Source: an uncultured Clostridia bacterium
GTDB taxonomy: Bacteria; Bacillota; Clostridia; Oscillospirales; Acutalibacteraceae
Length of the DNA stretch: 59,137 nt
Assembly: GCA_947585745.1 (NCBI GenBank)
Contig: CANPXF010000015.1
Coordinates: 1-59,137 of the forward strand
Reading direction: 5' to 3'
In this document: positions 6,577 through 15,300 of the stretch, piece by piece
Layout: each line of letters starts with the position of its first letter
How positions within the stretch are numbered: the first letter of the stretch is position 1
Position numbers and translations under genes: made by a program
The notes under the pieces: generated by a model
Seen by the model: only the letters and a program-made list of their open reading frames with translations
What the model was told of the DNA's origin: nothing
The model's database searches: none

Positions 6577-8967
6577 TCAATTCCCGAAAACTTTTTTCGC
6601 TGTGTCAACCGACTCTTTCGCGTCCTTGCAGTAGTAATCCGCGCCGATTTTCATTGCGTAGTCGTGTGTCAAAACGGCTCCGCCCACGAAGAAGATACAT
6701 TTACTGCTCCCGTCGAGATTCTGAAGTTCGGGAGTTTTTCTCGCTAAAGCTATAGTATCCTCCATACTTTTCAGCGTTGTCGTCATAAGCGCTGAAAGTC
6801 CGATGAGCTTTATATCCTGCTTGATTGCGGTTTCGATAATCAGCTCGGGAGCAACGTCGCGCCCCAAGTCTATGACGGTATAGCCGTAATTATCGAGCAA
6901 AACCTTTACAATATTCTTTCCGATGTCGTGAATATCGCCTTTAACGGTCGCGAGTATAATCTTGCCCTTGCTGACGGGGGCATTGTTCGTTTTTGTGAGG
7001 TGTTTTTTTATTACCTCAAAGCAGACCTGCGCGACATTCGCGCTCTGAATAAGCTGTGGGAGGAAGATTTTATTTGCCTCAAAATCCGCGCCCACCTTGT
7101 CGAGGGCTGGGATAAGCTCGCCGTTAACAATTTCCATAGCGTCTTTGCTTTCGAGCGCTTTTTCGGTAAGAGAAGATGCCTCGCCTTTCAGTCCGTTAAT
7201 TATAGCGTGTTCAATACTTGCGCGGGGGCTTATAATCTTCGGCTTTTCGGTTTTTATCTCATTGTAGGCGTTTATAAAGTCAGTCGAGTTTTTGTCAATA
7301 TTCGCAAGCACCTTGTAGGCTCTGACCGTTCCCGTCATATCCTCGTCGTTCGGGTTTATAATCGGCAGGTCCAAGCCCTCCTCTAACGCCATTGTCAGGA
7401 AAATATGGTTGATAAGCGAACGGTTAGGAAGTCCGAAGCTGATGTTGCTGACGCCCAGACACGTCTTGCACCCAAGCTCCTTTTTAACTCTGCGCAGGGC
7501 CTTTAGCGTTTCGATACAACCCTCCTGCTCCGCTGAAACCGTGAGCGTCAGGCAGTCGATATAAACGTCATTTGAGGGGATACCGAAAGCGTTTGCGCGT
7601 TCTACGATTTTTTTCGCTATATTGAATCTGCCCTCGGCGGTTTTCGGAATACCGTTCTCGTCAAGTGTAAGTCCGATTACGCTCGCGCCGTATTTTTTTA
7701 TGAGAGGAAGCACCGAATTAAGAGATTTTTCCTCGCCGTTTACGGAGTTTACAATAGGCTTTCCGTTGTAAATTCTAAGCGCCGATTCAAGTACGTCGGG
7801 TTTAGTCGAGTCGATTTGGAGCGGTACGTCGACTACCGCCTGCAGGGATTTTATCACCCTTACCATCATTTGTTTTTCGTCGATTTCGGGAAGTCCGACG
7901 TTAACGTCGAGAATATCCGCGCCCGCTTTTACCTGACTGACGGCCTGCGATAAAATATAGTCGATGTCGTTATTGATAAGCGCCTGCTTAAAAAGCTTTT
8001 TGCCCGTCGGGTTAATTCGTTCTCCTATAATTCTCGGCTGATTGATTTCAACCGCGGTTGTTCCGGAACAAACTGCGGTATCCTTTTCAATTTGAGCTGA
8101 TTTGTATTTTTTATTTTCAACAACTTTTTTCAAAGCCTTAATATAGTCGGGAGTAGTTCCGCAACATCCGCCGACAATTTTAACTGTACCGAGGTCGGCT
8201 ATTTCGCCGATACTGCGTGAAAATTCCCTGGGACCTACATTGTAGGTGTTGCTGTTCGGGTCGGGAAGTCCCGCGTTAGGTTTTACAATAATCGGCAGAG
8301 ATGTCCATTTTGTAAATTCCTCTACAATCGGCTTTAGCTCATCGGGACCGAGCGAGCAGTTAACGCCGAGCGCGTTTACCCCTAAACCCGTAAGCGTCAG
8401 AGCCGCGCTTGCAACGCTTACCCCCGCGAAGGTGCGTCCATTTTCCTCAAATGTCATAGAAACAAGTATCGGTTTGTCGCAGTTTTCCTTGGCGGCGAGA
8501 ACGCCTGCTTTAACCTCGAGCAAATCCGTAAAGGTTTCAAAAACAATAATGTCCGCGTCTTTTCCCGCAAGGATTTCCTCTTTAAAATAATTGTATGCCT
8601 CGTCAAAGCTCATCGAACCCGCAGGCTCCAAAAGCTTGCCGACAGGTCCGATGTCGAGCGCGACAAGAGCTTTTCCTGCGGTGGCGTTTTTCGCGTTTTT
8701 AACGGCGGAGCCGATAAGCTCGTCAACGGTATATCCGCTGTCCTTCATTTTGTATGAGTTTGCGCCGAAGGTGTTGGAATAAACGATGTCCGCGCCCGCC
8801 TTAATATATTCTCTGTGAATATCGGTAATAAGCTGTGGGTGCGTAATGTTGAGCGTTTCGGGGATTTCTCCGAGCTTTAGTCCGTTTTTCTGGAGCATTG
8901 TTCCCATAGCCCCGTCGAGGAGAATATAGTCTTTTTTAAGTAAATCGTTAAAATTCACACCGTTCAC
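6577..8967 (-). CDS. metH: Cobalamin-dependent methionine synthase lacking the activation domain
   Basis: A 796-residue enzyme that transfers the methyl group of methyltetrahydrofolate to homocysteine through methylcobalamin. The homocysteine-binding domain (1-290) has the zinc ligands Cys204 and Cys268-Cys269 (GGCCGTT). The pterin-binding domain (about 310-570) carries RINPTGKK and LQIDSTKP. The cobalamin cap and Rossmann domains (580-796) have DIHDIGK with the base-off ligand His680. The protein ends there: the C-terminal S-adenosylmethionine reactivation domain of E. coli MetH is absent and is encoded by the overlapping upstream gene. Translation starts at GTG inside the end of that gene, suggesting coupling. 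Confidence 0.95.
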   Translation of the reverse strand: MNGVNFNDLLKKDYILLDGAMGTMLQKNGLKLGEIPETLNITHPQLITDIHREYIKAGADIVYSNTFGANSYKMKDSGYTVDELIGSAVKNAKNATAGKALVALDIGPVGKLLEPAGSMSFDEAYNYFKEEILAGKDADIIVFETFTDLLEVKAGVLAAKENCDKPILVSMTFEENGRTFAGVSVASAALTLTGLGVNALGVNCSLGPDELKPIVEEFTKWTSLPIIVKPNAGLPDPNSNTYNVGPREFSRSIGEIADLGTVKIVGGCCGTTPDYIKALKKVVENKKYKSAQIEKDTAVCSGTTAVEINQPRIIGERINPTGKKLFKQALINNDIDYILSQAVSQVKAGADILDVNVGLPEIDEKQMMVRVIKSLQAVVDVPLQIDSTKPDVLESALRIYNGKPIVNSVNGEEKSLNSVLPLIKKYGASVIGLTLDENGIPKTAEGRFNIAKKIVERANAFGIPSNDVYIDCLTLTVSAEQEGCIETLKALRRVKKELGCKTCLGVSNISFGLPNRSLINHIFLTMALEEGLDLPIINPNDEDMTGTVRAYKVLANIDKNSTDFINAYNEIKTEKPKIISPRASIEHAIINGLKGEASSLTEKALESKDAMEIVNGELIPALDKVGADFEANKIFLPQLIQSANVAQVCFEVIKKHLTKTNNAPVSKGKIILATVKGDIHDIGKNIVKVLLDNYGYTVIDLGRDVAPELIIETAIKQDIKLIGLSALMTTTLKSMEDTIALARKTPELQNLDGSSKCIFFVGGAVLTHDYAMKIGADYYCKDAKESVDTAKKVFGN

Positions 8968-9592
8968 CCGACTTTCTGAATTTACAGGTTTCCTTTAAAT
9001 TACAGCCTGCGCACCCTTTTCTCCGTTTTTCTATAGGTTTTTCGCTAATGCCCGTAATAGCCGTAACGGATTTTGTCGGAGTAAGAATAGAATTATCGTT
9101 GGTACACAGTCCGATTTTCCGCGGAGCGTCTAAAATACGCAAAAATTTTTCCTGCAATTCGATAGGGTAGTCCCCGTAACCGGGGGAAAATCTCCACGTT
9201 AAGAATTTATCGGGATTTTCCTTAGCGATAATTTCGTCAACCTCCTGCATAACCTGCTCAACGGCAACGCTCGCCATCGCGTCAAGCACGACCGCTTTAG
9301 CCATATCCGTAACCGAGGCCGTGCGAAGAAGCTTATCCGTTTCACTTCCGATTGTCGCGCAGATTAAAACGGCCTCATCGCAGTCTTTAAGATGTTGCTC
9401 TATAGATTTTCCTATTATAAGTCCGCTGTCTTTAAGCGGAATTTTTTTATAGAGATATTTCGGAGTTGCCGTTTCCAAAATTTCTTTCTCGCAGATTTTC
9501 AGCAGAGCGTTCATTTTGTCGTTCATATCGACCTTGCCTCCGCCGATATAGCGGAGAGCTTCCGATTTATTAATTTCAGTTAATTTAATCAT
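8948..9592 (-). CDS. Methionine synthase reactivation-domain protein
   Basis: A 214-residue protein matching the Met_synt_B12 (AdoMet-binding activation) domain that is fused to MetH in many bacteria. Visible family features are the core FSPGYGDYPIELQEKFLRIL, the TPTKSVTAITGIS segment (adenosylmethionine site) and a C-terminal Cys cluster, GCAGCNLKETCKFR, as in stand-alone clostridial versions. It presumably docks on MetH and remethylates inactivated cob(II)alamin with AdoMet and an electron donor. Its ATG overlaps the metF stop by four bases and its 3' end overlaps metH by 20, so the three genes form one tightly coupled operon. Confidence 0.9.
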   Translation of the reverse strand: MIKLTEINKSEALRYIGGGKVDMNDKMNALLKICEKEILETATPKYLYKKIPLKDSGLIIGKSIEQHLKDCDEAVLICATIGSETDKLLRTASVTDMAKAVVLDAMASVAVEQVMQEVDEIIAKENPDKFLTWRFSPGYGDYPIELQEKFLRILDAPRKIGLCTNDNSILTPTKSVTAITGISEKPIEKRRKGCAGCNLKETCKFRKSGERCEF

Positions 9593-10446
9593 AGCAGGCT
9601 ACTGACAGAGTCCGTAATTTTACGGGCAACGTATGGGTTGTTCATTGTGTAAAGATGTATTCCGCTTACGCCGTTTGCAATAAGGTCAACGCACTGGTCA
9701 ACGGCATACGCAATACCCGCGTCGCGGAGAGCCTCTGGATTGTTTTCATATCGGTTCATAATTCTGCTGAATTTAGAGGGCAAGGATGCTCCGCAAAGCG
9801 AAACCATTCTTTCTATTTGTTTCTTGTTAACAACGGGCATAATTCCCGCCTCAATCGGCACGTTTATTCCCGCAAGCCTGCAACGCTTTACAAATTCGTA
9901 AAAGCTGTTGTTGTCGAAAAACAGTTGCGAAATTAAAAATTCCGCTCCCGCGTCCACTTTCTTTTTAAGATTGATTATATCCGCCACATCATCGGGCGTG
10001 TCCGGATGAACTTCGGGATAACACGCTCCCGCGATATGAAAACCGCCGATTTGTTTAATAAATTCCGTGAGGTCGCTTGCGTGTTTGAAGTCGGTTTTAG
10101 GAGGTAAATCGGGTACAATGTCGCCTCTTAACGCAAGGACATTTTCAATGTTATTTTCCTTAAATGAGTTGAGCGCGCTTTCAACCTGTTTTTTTGTGCT
10201 GTTAACGCAGGTCAGGTGGGCGATTGCCTCGACATTGTAGTCGTTTTTTATCTTGCTCGCGATTGCGCAGGTGTTATCGCAGGCGCTTCCGCCCGCGCCG
10301 TAGGTAACGCTCATATATGCGGGTTTAAGCGAGCACAGCTCCTCTAAAACGTTATAGATTGACTCAATAGGAGAGGTTTTTTTAGGCGGAAAAACCTCAA
10401 AGCTTAACAGCGTGCGGTCATTTTTATACATATTTAAGATATTCAT
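9589..10446 (-). CDS. metF: Methylenetetrahydrofolate reductase
   Basis: A 285-residue enzyme that reduces 5,10-methylenetetrahydrofolate to 5-methyltetrahydrofolate, the methyl donor for MetH encoded two genes downstream. Family hallmarks: LSFEVFPPKK near the N-terminus, MSVTYGAGGS, IAHLTCV, NVLALRGD and FLISQLFFDN. The open frame extends 23 codons upstream, but the chosen ATG has AGGGTGA at correct spacing and the extra stretch includes the promoter. No separate metV gene is visible. First gene of the metF-activator-metH operon. Confidence 0.95.
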   Translation of the reverse strand: MNILNMYKNDRTLLSFEVFPPKKTSPIESIYNVLEELCSLKPAYMSVTYGAGGSACDNTCAIASKIKNDYNVEAIAHLTCVNSTKKQVESALNSFKENNIENVLALRGDIVPDLPPKTDFKHASDLTEFIKQIGGFHIAGACYPEVHPDTPDDVADIINLKKKVDAGAEFLISQLFFDNNSFYEFVKRCRLAGINVPIEAGIMPVVNKKQIERMVSLCGASLPSKFSRIMNRYENNPEALRDAGIAYAVDQCVDLIANGVSGIHLYTMNNPYVARKITDSVSSLL

Positions 10447-10476
10447 AATATCACCCTGAAAATTTATCTGTATCAT

Positions 10477-10505
10477 ATAATAGCACAATTTGGCTGATAA
10501 GACAA
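10477..10505 (-). promoter_or_regulatory. Promoter of the metF-metH operon
   Basis: On the minus strand TTGTCT (10500-10505) and TATTAT (10477-10482) are 17 bases apart, 30 bases before the metF start. No cobalamin or SAM riboswitch fits in this short leader. Confidence 0.75.
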
Positions 10506-10525
10506 TAATATTCATTTTTATCTGA

Positions 10526-10553
10526 TTGACATTAACGCATTTTGTGGTAAAAT
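10526..10553 (+). promoter_or_regulatory. Promoter of the glycosyltransferase gene
   Basis: TTGACA (10526-10531) and TAAAAT (10548-10553) are 16 bases apart. It diverges from the metF promoter with about 20 bases between them. Confidence 0.75.
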
Positions 10554-10593
10554 TAAATATATACGAAAATTATCTCGAACAGAAGGAAGTAAA

Positions 10594-11535
10594 ATGAAAC
10601 TCTCACTTGTAGTACCCTGTTACAACGAGCAGGACAACATCGAGCTTTTTTATGAGGAAACAGTAAAGGCTTTTAATGACGTAAGCTTTGATTACGAGTT
10701 TATATTCGTAAACGACGGAAGCCGTGACAACACCCTCAAAAAGCTGAAAAAGCTTTATAATGAAAAAACAGAAAGCGATATAACCGTTGTGTCATTCAGC
10801 CGTAATTTCGGCAAGGAGTCGGCGATTTACGCGGGAATAAAAAATTGTGACGGAGATTACGTTTCGCTTATTGACGCGGATTTACAGCAACGTCCCGAGG
10901 TTGTTTTGGAGATGATGAATATTCTTCAGAACGAGCCGGAGTACGACTGCGTTGCCGCCTATCAGGGAAAACGCAGGGAAAGCTCGGTTATGACGGGCTT
11001 CAAGTCGGGATTTTATAAGCTGATTAACAGGCTGAGCGAGGTTGAGCTTCACGCTGACGCAAGCGATTTCAGAACATTTACACGGGGCGTTGCCGACGCG
11101 ATTATAGAAATGGGAGAGTACCACAGATTTTCAAAGGGTATTTTCAGCTGGATTGGATTTAATACAAAGTATATTCCATATGAGGTTCAGGAGCGTAACG
11201 CGGGGGAAACAAAATGGAGCTTTTCAAAATTGGTGCGCTACGCGTTTGAGGGAATTTCAGCTTTCTCTACAAAACCGCTGAAGCTTGCGACATATATCGG
11301 AATAACGGCGTCCTTCGCCGCTATAGTATATCTTATCGTGGTAATTATTCAGAGGTTATTTTTTAATGTCGCGGTCAGCGGTTACGCTACAATCGTTGCG
11401 CTCATATTGCTTTTGGGAGGAATACAGCTTTTCTGTATCGGGATTATCGGCTCATATCTTGCAAAAACCTATATACAAAGCAAGAACAGACCGATTTATA
11501 TAGCGAAAGAGATACTTAAAAGAGATGAAGATTAA
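10594..11535 (+). CDS. Membrane glycosyltransferase, family 2 (GtrB/DPM1-like)
   Basis: A 313-residue GT2 enzyme of the type that loads a sugar onto undecaprenyl phosphate at the inner face of the membrane. The GT-A domain (1-220) has the nucleotide-binding VVPCYNEQDNI and FVNDGSRDNT, the metal-binding LIDADLQQRP (DxD-like) and KWSFSKL before the membrane. Two C-terminal transmembrane helices follow (about 232-256 and 266-292). This layout is typical of GtrB, ArnC and YkcC. It is a single-gene unit with promoter and terminator, not part of the polysaccharide locus; the sugar is unknown. Confidence 0.87.
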   Translation: MKLSLVVPCYNEQDNIELFYEETVKAFNDVSFDYEFIFVNDGSRDNTLKKLKKLYNEKTESDITVVSFSRNFGKESAIYAGIKNCDGDYVSLIDADLQQRPEVVLEMMNILQNEPEYDCVAAYQGKRRESSVMTGFKSGFYKLINRLSEVELHADASDFRTFTRGVADAIIEMGEYHRFSKGIFSWIGFNTKYIPYEVQERNAGETKWSFSKLVRYAFEGISAFSTKPLKLATYIGITASFAAIVYLIVVIIQRLFFNVAVSGYATIVALILLLGGIQLFCIGIIGSYLAKTYIQSKNRPIYIAKEILKRDED

Positions 11536-11548
11536 GATAATTAAATCG

Positions 11549-11579
11549 GGAGGACAGATTACTCTGTCCTCCTTTTTTT
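11549..11579. terminator. Terminator shared by converging genes
   Basis: Perfect ten-base stem GGAGGACAGA/TCTGTCCTCC (11549-11558 and 11563-11572) followed by seven T. It sits between the glycosyltransferase and the converging phosphoesterase gene. Confidence 0.88.
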
Positions 11580-13549
11580 CAGCCTTTGTAATCCCTGACA
11601 TAGACATAATACGGCGAGGAGGGGTCATAGCCGTTCAGGTAAAACAGCTTGTTGTCCTCTCCGCTAAGGGTTTGGGTTTCGCTTATATGGTCGGAGGTTC
11701 CGTTCGTGAAAATAACCTGATTGTATTGGTGATAGTTTACATCAATTTTGTATATTTTATTTTTGTCGCTGTCCCTGCCGACATATATCATCTTTTCGCC
11801 ATTTTTACCGTTGTCGGATTTTGAGGAAAACAGCCTTGCGTAAACATTTTTCCATTTCTTTGTATTTGTAAAATACACTGTGACGTTACCCCGCCTCGTG
11901 TATTTAAGAAAATCCAAATACGCGTCTGAAAGCTCACGGTACGTCTTGTTTTTATCCTTTGAGTCGGGAGCGTTTTTAACTGCCCTTTTGAGGTTTATAT
12001 AGCTGTCGTAGGAGCTGAACGTGTATAAATCATTTAAAAGCTTTTTGCTTTTTTTAGAGAGGTCGTCTATGTCTTTATCGGTAATATTTTCGCATTTAAG
12101 GCTTTTTGGGAGGGTGAAAACCTGCTCCGCATACGAAATAATATCGTCGACGGTACCAAAGACAAAGCCCTTTGACGCGGTTATCGAGGTGTCGCCGTCG
12201 GCGGTTTTTTTGTAGGTTTTGCGACAGCTTTCAACTATATAGGACGCGCTCGGATAGATTTTATCGTGATAGAGATTTTCACCGTAGAAAACGCTCGCGT
12301 CGTCAAATACCTGAACGTAATATCCCTCGGTTAAATCCTTTTTGTCCTCGTCCGACGCGGCGGCATAGCTTAGGTTGTGGCTGTTGTAATTGAGCAGGGT
12401 GGGACAGCAAACGGAGCTGTCGTGAATCATATTGCACGATGTGTCGCTCATATTCGAGTAGTTGTAGCCGTATTTAAACGCAATATGGGTATGTCCCGAA
12501 ATCCAGATTAGCTCGGGGTATTTTTGGAGAATGTCGCGGAAACGGACCGTGCTTTTGTATTTGGGGCTTAACGGAACTGTGTAGTAATTATCCTCGTCGT
12601 CGCCCGCGCCGTAGCTTTCGATTAACGCGTGCTCAATGAGATAAATATTTTTGTTTTTTCCGTAATTCTTTTTTAAAACCCTTTCAAGCCAGTCGAGCTG
12701 TTTCTTGGAAAATTCGTCGCCCTCCTGCGGATTGTACTTGTATTCAAGAGCCATAAAGATAAATAAATCGCCTGTTTTCGGTTCCTCAAATGTGTAGTAG
12801 GGCTTGTTTTTCGCTATGGTTTCATCCTTCGAGTCAAGTCCCGTAGCGTTTATAAAGGCGCTTAAAAGCGTTTTTCTGTTGCCCGTTCTAAGCTCGTGAT
12901 TTCCGCCTCCCTCGTAGACGTAGCCCGTATAGCCGGAGTCGGAAAGAATTTCCTGATATTTGTCAAATTCCGCTCCCGGGCCCTCGGCGTTTGTGACGTT
13001 GTCGCCTGCGGTTATTATAAAATCCGTCTTTCGCCTTTCGGCGGTTTCGAGAGCCTTTTTGAAATGAAGCTCGGAAAATTTGTAGTATTGGCTGTCCGCT
13101 CTGTCAATGTGAATATCCGAATAACTCATAAAGCTGTAGTTTGCGTCAGCGGATTTGTATTTAAGCTGTTTGCTTTTGGGAATATCGTAAACCGCCGCGG
13201 CGGAGCTTACGGAGGTATTGTCACCCGCGCAGGCAATCAGCTTTGTTGCGTTTGCGGGTATAGCGTTATGGTCCTTAAAGTTAAAGCTCGCGCTACCTTT
13301 TACGTTTAAAGACGCAATTTCATAAAAGCCGTCAAGCGCCTTTTTATTGTCCGCCCAGTAAAGCTTGTACCTGCCGTCGCTTACCGACGAAAGCGTAATT
13401 TTACCCTCGGCAAATCCCGCCTTATCCCTTTCATCACCTTTAAACTCATAGGTGAGTTTTCCTGCGGAAAATACGGGAGTTAAGCAAAAGACGGAGAGGA
13501 GAGCTGTCATAACTAAAAATATCGCCGTAAATTTTGTAAAAAATTTCAT
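11579..13549 (-). CDS. Secreted calcineurin-like metallophosphoesterase
   Basis: A 656-residue exported protein. After a signal peptide (about 1-28) comes an Ig/FnIII-like N-terminal region, then a metallophosphoesterase domain from about residue 145 with the metal-binding motifs MSYSDIHIDR, ITAGDNVTN, GGGNHELR and ISGHTHIAF. These supply the usual Asp, His and Asn ligands for two metals. The last 150 residues are a separate C-terminal region with YFTNTKKWKNVYARLF, which resembles a starch-binding or Ig-like beta module. The enzyme likely hydrolyses phosphoesters outside the cell; the substrate is unknown. RBS is GGAGGCG. Confidence 0.85.
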   Translation of the reverse strand: MKFFTKFTAIFLVMTALLSVFCLTPVFSAGKLTYEFKGDERDKAGFAEGKITLSSVSDGRYKLYWADNKKALDGFYEIASLNVKGSASFNFKDHNAIPANATKLIACAGDNTSVSSAAAVYDIPKSKQLKYKSADANYSFMSYSDIHIDRADSQYYKFSELHFKKALETAERRKTDFIITAGDNVTNAEGPGAEFDKYQEILSDSGYTGYVYEGGGNHELRTGNRKTLLSAFINATGLDSKDETIAKNKPYYTFEEPKTGDLFIFMALEYKYNPQEGDEFSKKQLDWLERVLKKNYGKNKNIYLIEHALIESYGAGDDEDNYYTVPLSPKYKSTVRFRDILQKYPELIWISGHTHIAFKYGYNYSNMSDTSCNMIHDSSVCCPTLLNYNSHNLSYAAASDEDKKDLTEGYYVQVFDDASVFYGENLYHDKIYPSASYIVESCRKTYKKTADGDTSITASKGFVFGTVDDIISYAEQVFTLPKSLKCENITDKDIDDLSKKSKKLLNDLYTFSSYDSYINLKRAVKNAPDSKDKNKTYRELSDAYLDFLKYTRRGNVTVYFTNTKKWKNVYARLFSSKSDNGKNGEKMIYVGRDSDKNKIYKIDVNYHQYNQVIFTNGTSDHISETQTLSGEDNKLFYLNGYDPSSPYYVYVRDYKG

Positions 13550-13681
13550 TTTGCGCCTCCAAAATTTACATAATTATTTACATAATTTATATTAAGTATA
13601 ATATCACAAATTATAAAAAAATACAGTATTTCCCAACGAATTTTCTAAAGTTTTATCACATACTACTTTCGGGGTGATTTT

Positions 13682-13873
13682 ATGAATAAAAATATCTATA
13701 GAAATTACCCGGTCGGTCGCGAAGAGGATGAATACGGATTTGGAGCTTCAATGTATGATTGTACGGGCTTAATTCCCTCTGAACCTCAAAGCGAGGAGGA
13801 GCTGGACGCTTACGGGGATATTTATCCGTATCTTCCGACGCAAGACGATCCGGATTTAGAGTTTAACGACTGA
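13682..13873 (+). CDS. Small acidic protein of unknown function
   Basis: A 63-residue protein with strong RBS GGGGTGA. It is rich in Asp and Glu (DEYGFGASMYDCTGLIPSEP and a DDPDLEFND tail) and has no signal or membrane segment. It is probably a conserved clostridial small protein, but I do not recognise a function. It is followed by a terminator whose loop has been invaded by repeat sequence. Confidence 0.7.
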   Translation: MNKNIYRNYPVGREEDEYGFGASMYDCTGLIPSEPQSEEELDAYGDIYPYLPTQDDPDLEFND

Positions 13874-13883
13874 AATTAAAAAA

Positions 13884-13992
13884 TCCCAAACGAGTTGGAA
13901 ATTAAGAATTAAAAATTAAGAATTAAGAATTTTTAATTTCTACTTTTATCTCTACCAAAAACAAGGCAGAGATTCACTCGTTTGGTTTTTTT
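13884..13992 (+). terminator. Terminator with a repeat-filled loop
   Basis: The arms CCAAACGAG (13887-13895) and CTCGTTTGG (about 13977-13985) are complementary and the second is followed by seven T, as in a normal terminator. They are about 80 bases apart. The loop contains TTAAGAATT units and a TCTACCAAAAACAAGGCAGAG piece that resembles the core of the intergenic repeat family, so the terminator appears to have been split by insertion. Confidence 0.65.
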
Positions 13993-14095
13993 ATATCTCC
14001 ACGTCAAACGTTGCATTCCCTCTCTGAAAAGCATATCCCCCATACCTTTCTTCCTCTATCTCACTTTGGATAGAAAGGACAGGTTCAGCAAAAAT
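13992..14095 (-). repeat. Terminator-linked intergenic repeat, copy 2
   Basis: ATATCTCCACGTCAAACGTT begins immediately after the T-run of the preceding terminator and continues through the CCCTCTCTGA, TATCCCCCAT, CTATCTCACTTTGGATAG and GGACAGGTTC blocks. Confidence 0.8.
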
Positions 14096-14105
14096 CTTTA
14101 CATAT

Positions 14106-14307
14106 AAAATTAAGAATTAAAAATTAAGAATTAAGAATTGGATTTAAAGGTAACCTTTTATTTCCTTTTCAAAATAGATTTAGAGGAAAAGTTTTTAAAA
14201 AAGTCTACCGCAGAACATTTCCTTACTATCCAAAACAATACAGGGGCATAAACGTTTGGGGGATATGAATTGTCAAAAAGGGACTGCACGGACTGACGTG
14301 GAAAAAC
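14106..14307 (+). repeat. Terminator-linked intergenic repeat, copy 3 (full, with AT module)
   Basis: Full-length unit: TTAAGAATT direct repeats, GGTAACCTTTTATTTCC, TTTAGAGGAAAAGTTTTTAA, then the core AGTCTACCGCAGAAC ... CGTTTGGGGGATATGAATTG ... GGGACTGCACGGACTGACGT. It ends in the variant GGAAAAACT and runs into copy 4. Confidence 0.8.
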
Positions 14308-14427
14308 TAAAAAGTCTACAGCAGAACTTCTCCTCCCTATCCAAAACAAGACATAGGCAGAAACGTTTGGGGGATATGATTTGTCCGATAGGGACTGCAA
14401 TATCTGACGTGGAGATATAAAATTAAG
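14308..14427 (+). repeat. Terminator-linked intergenic repeat, copy 4
   Basis: Core-only unit joined to copy 3. Its GACGTGGAGATATAAAA end touches the stop codon of the minus-strand gene at 14423. Confidence 0.8.
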
Positions 14428-14818
14428 GGGCGCATACTTGGCAGGGTTCAAATCCCATATCTATTATTTCATCACGGTTTCCTTTGAAAGTTTCCACATT
14501 ATGCTCTGCGATTGTATCCGCATAAATACAATCCTTATAGTGAAAATGTCGCGTGTGCGTATTGAGAATGTATGTAATGCTTGCTTTACTCTTAAAGGTT
14601 TTTTTGCTCTTATGCTTAGATTTATTTTTCTTTGACTTTGTACTTGATTTTGTTTTCTTCGGGGCAGAGGCAGATTTGGTCGTTTCCACGGTGTACGATT
14701 CTGTTGGTTTCGTAATAAAAAAATCCTCGATTGTTTCCCTGTAACAGTAAGCGACAACAGCAGTTATACATAACAAACAGATTATAAAAACAACAATATA
14801 TTTTAAAGCTCTTTTCAA
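14423..14818 (-). CDS. Membrane-anchored protein with C-terminal Cys-rich domain
   Basis: A 131-residue protein with an N-terminal transmembrane or signal-anchor helix (about 6-27), a Lys/Ser/Thr-rich linker (40-75) and a small C-terminal domain: YILNTHTRHFHYKDC ... NRDEIIDMGFEPCQVCAP. That domain (invariant FH, Cys, RDEIxxMGFxPCxxC) is shared by the ends of many secreted clostridial nucleases and hydrolases and looks like an Ada-type zinc-binding fold. Translation starts at TTG, six bases after a near-perfect AAGGAGG. It lies directly downstream of the small RNA A terminator. Function unknown. Confidence 0.75.
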   Translation of the reverse strand: MKRALKYIVVFIICLLCITAVVAYCYRETIEDFFITKPTESYTVETTKSASAPKKTKSSTKSKKNKSKHKSKKTFKSKASITYILNTHTRHFHYKDCIYADTIAEHNVETFKGNRDEIIDMGFEPCQVCAP

Positions 14819-14831
14819 AATTTACCTCCTT

Positions 14832-15007
14832 AAAATAAAAAATGCACAGCACTCAGTGCTGTGCAATAAAACACATAACTCCGATTGTTTGCGGAACAAT
14901 TCTTTATGCATTCAAAAAAATAAGCATGATTTATGGAGTATGCATTTTTACAAAATTGAGTAAAAATTACACACTTATTTTTTTGAAAAATTATTGAATT
15001 ATTCCGC
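14832..15007 (-). ncRNA. Structured small RNA A (tandem family)
   Basis: About 176 nt. The promoter is TTGTAA (15037-15042), 17 bases, TATTAT (15014-15019). The RNA starts at the outer stem P1, GCGGAATAATTC with GAATTGTTCCGC (one U-G pair). Next come P2, CAAAAAAATAAG with CTTATTTTTTTG, the conserved AAGTGTGT, the P3 hairpin TTTTTAC...GTAAAAA, the motif GCATACTCC, the P2 and P1 closing strands, then CAATCGGAGTTATGTG and a terminator (TGCACAGCAC/GTGCTGTGCA plus T-run). GGAGTTATG can pair with CATACTCC as a pseudoknot with one bulged U. Confidence 0.75.
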
Positions 15008-15061
15008 GATTCAATAATATCATAAAAAATTTTATTTTACAACACTATTTAAAGTTTCTCA

Positions 15062-15246
15062 TAAAATAAAAAATGCACAGCACTCAGTGCTGTGCAATAA
15101 AACGCATAGCCCTGATTGTTGCAACACAATTTTCATACTCACCTCAATACTGAATAGGGTATGACTATTAGAGCATGCATTTTTACCTATTTTGAGCAAA
15201 AATGCACACCTTATGCAGTATATGAGGTTTTTGAAAATTATGTTGC
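15062..15246 (-). ncRNA. Structured small RNA B (tandem family)
   Basis: About 185 nt. The promoter TTGTAA (15276-15281), 17 bases, TATTAT (15253-15258) is nearly identical to that of RNA A. P1 is GCAACATAATTTTCA with TGAAAATTGTGTTGC (one wobble), with no sequence in common with P1 of A or C. P2 pairs ACCTCATATACTG with CAGTATTGAGGT, and P3 pairs GCATTTTT with AAAAATGC. Conserved blocks AGGTGTGC, GCATGCTCT and CAATCAGGGCTATG are present, and AGGGCTATG can pair with CATGCTCT. The terminator hairpin is identical to that of RNA A. Confidence 0.75.
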
Positions 15247-15300
15247 TCTTAAATAATATCACAAAAAATTTTATTTTACAACACTATTTACCGTTTCTCA

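Noticed and set aside
10446..10594. SAM, cobalamin or T-box riboswitch for the methionine genes
   Set aside because: The metF leader is only about 25 bases and contains none of their motifs.
14158..14451. ORF of 97 codons within intergenic repeats (similar one at 41088-41294)
   Set aside because: The reading frame is an accident of the repeat sequence; copies elsewhere contain stops and no RBS precedes it.
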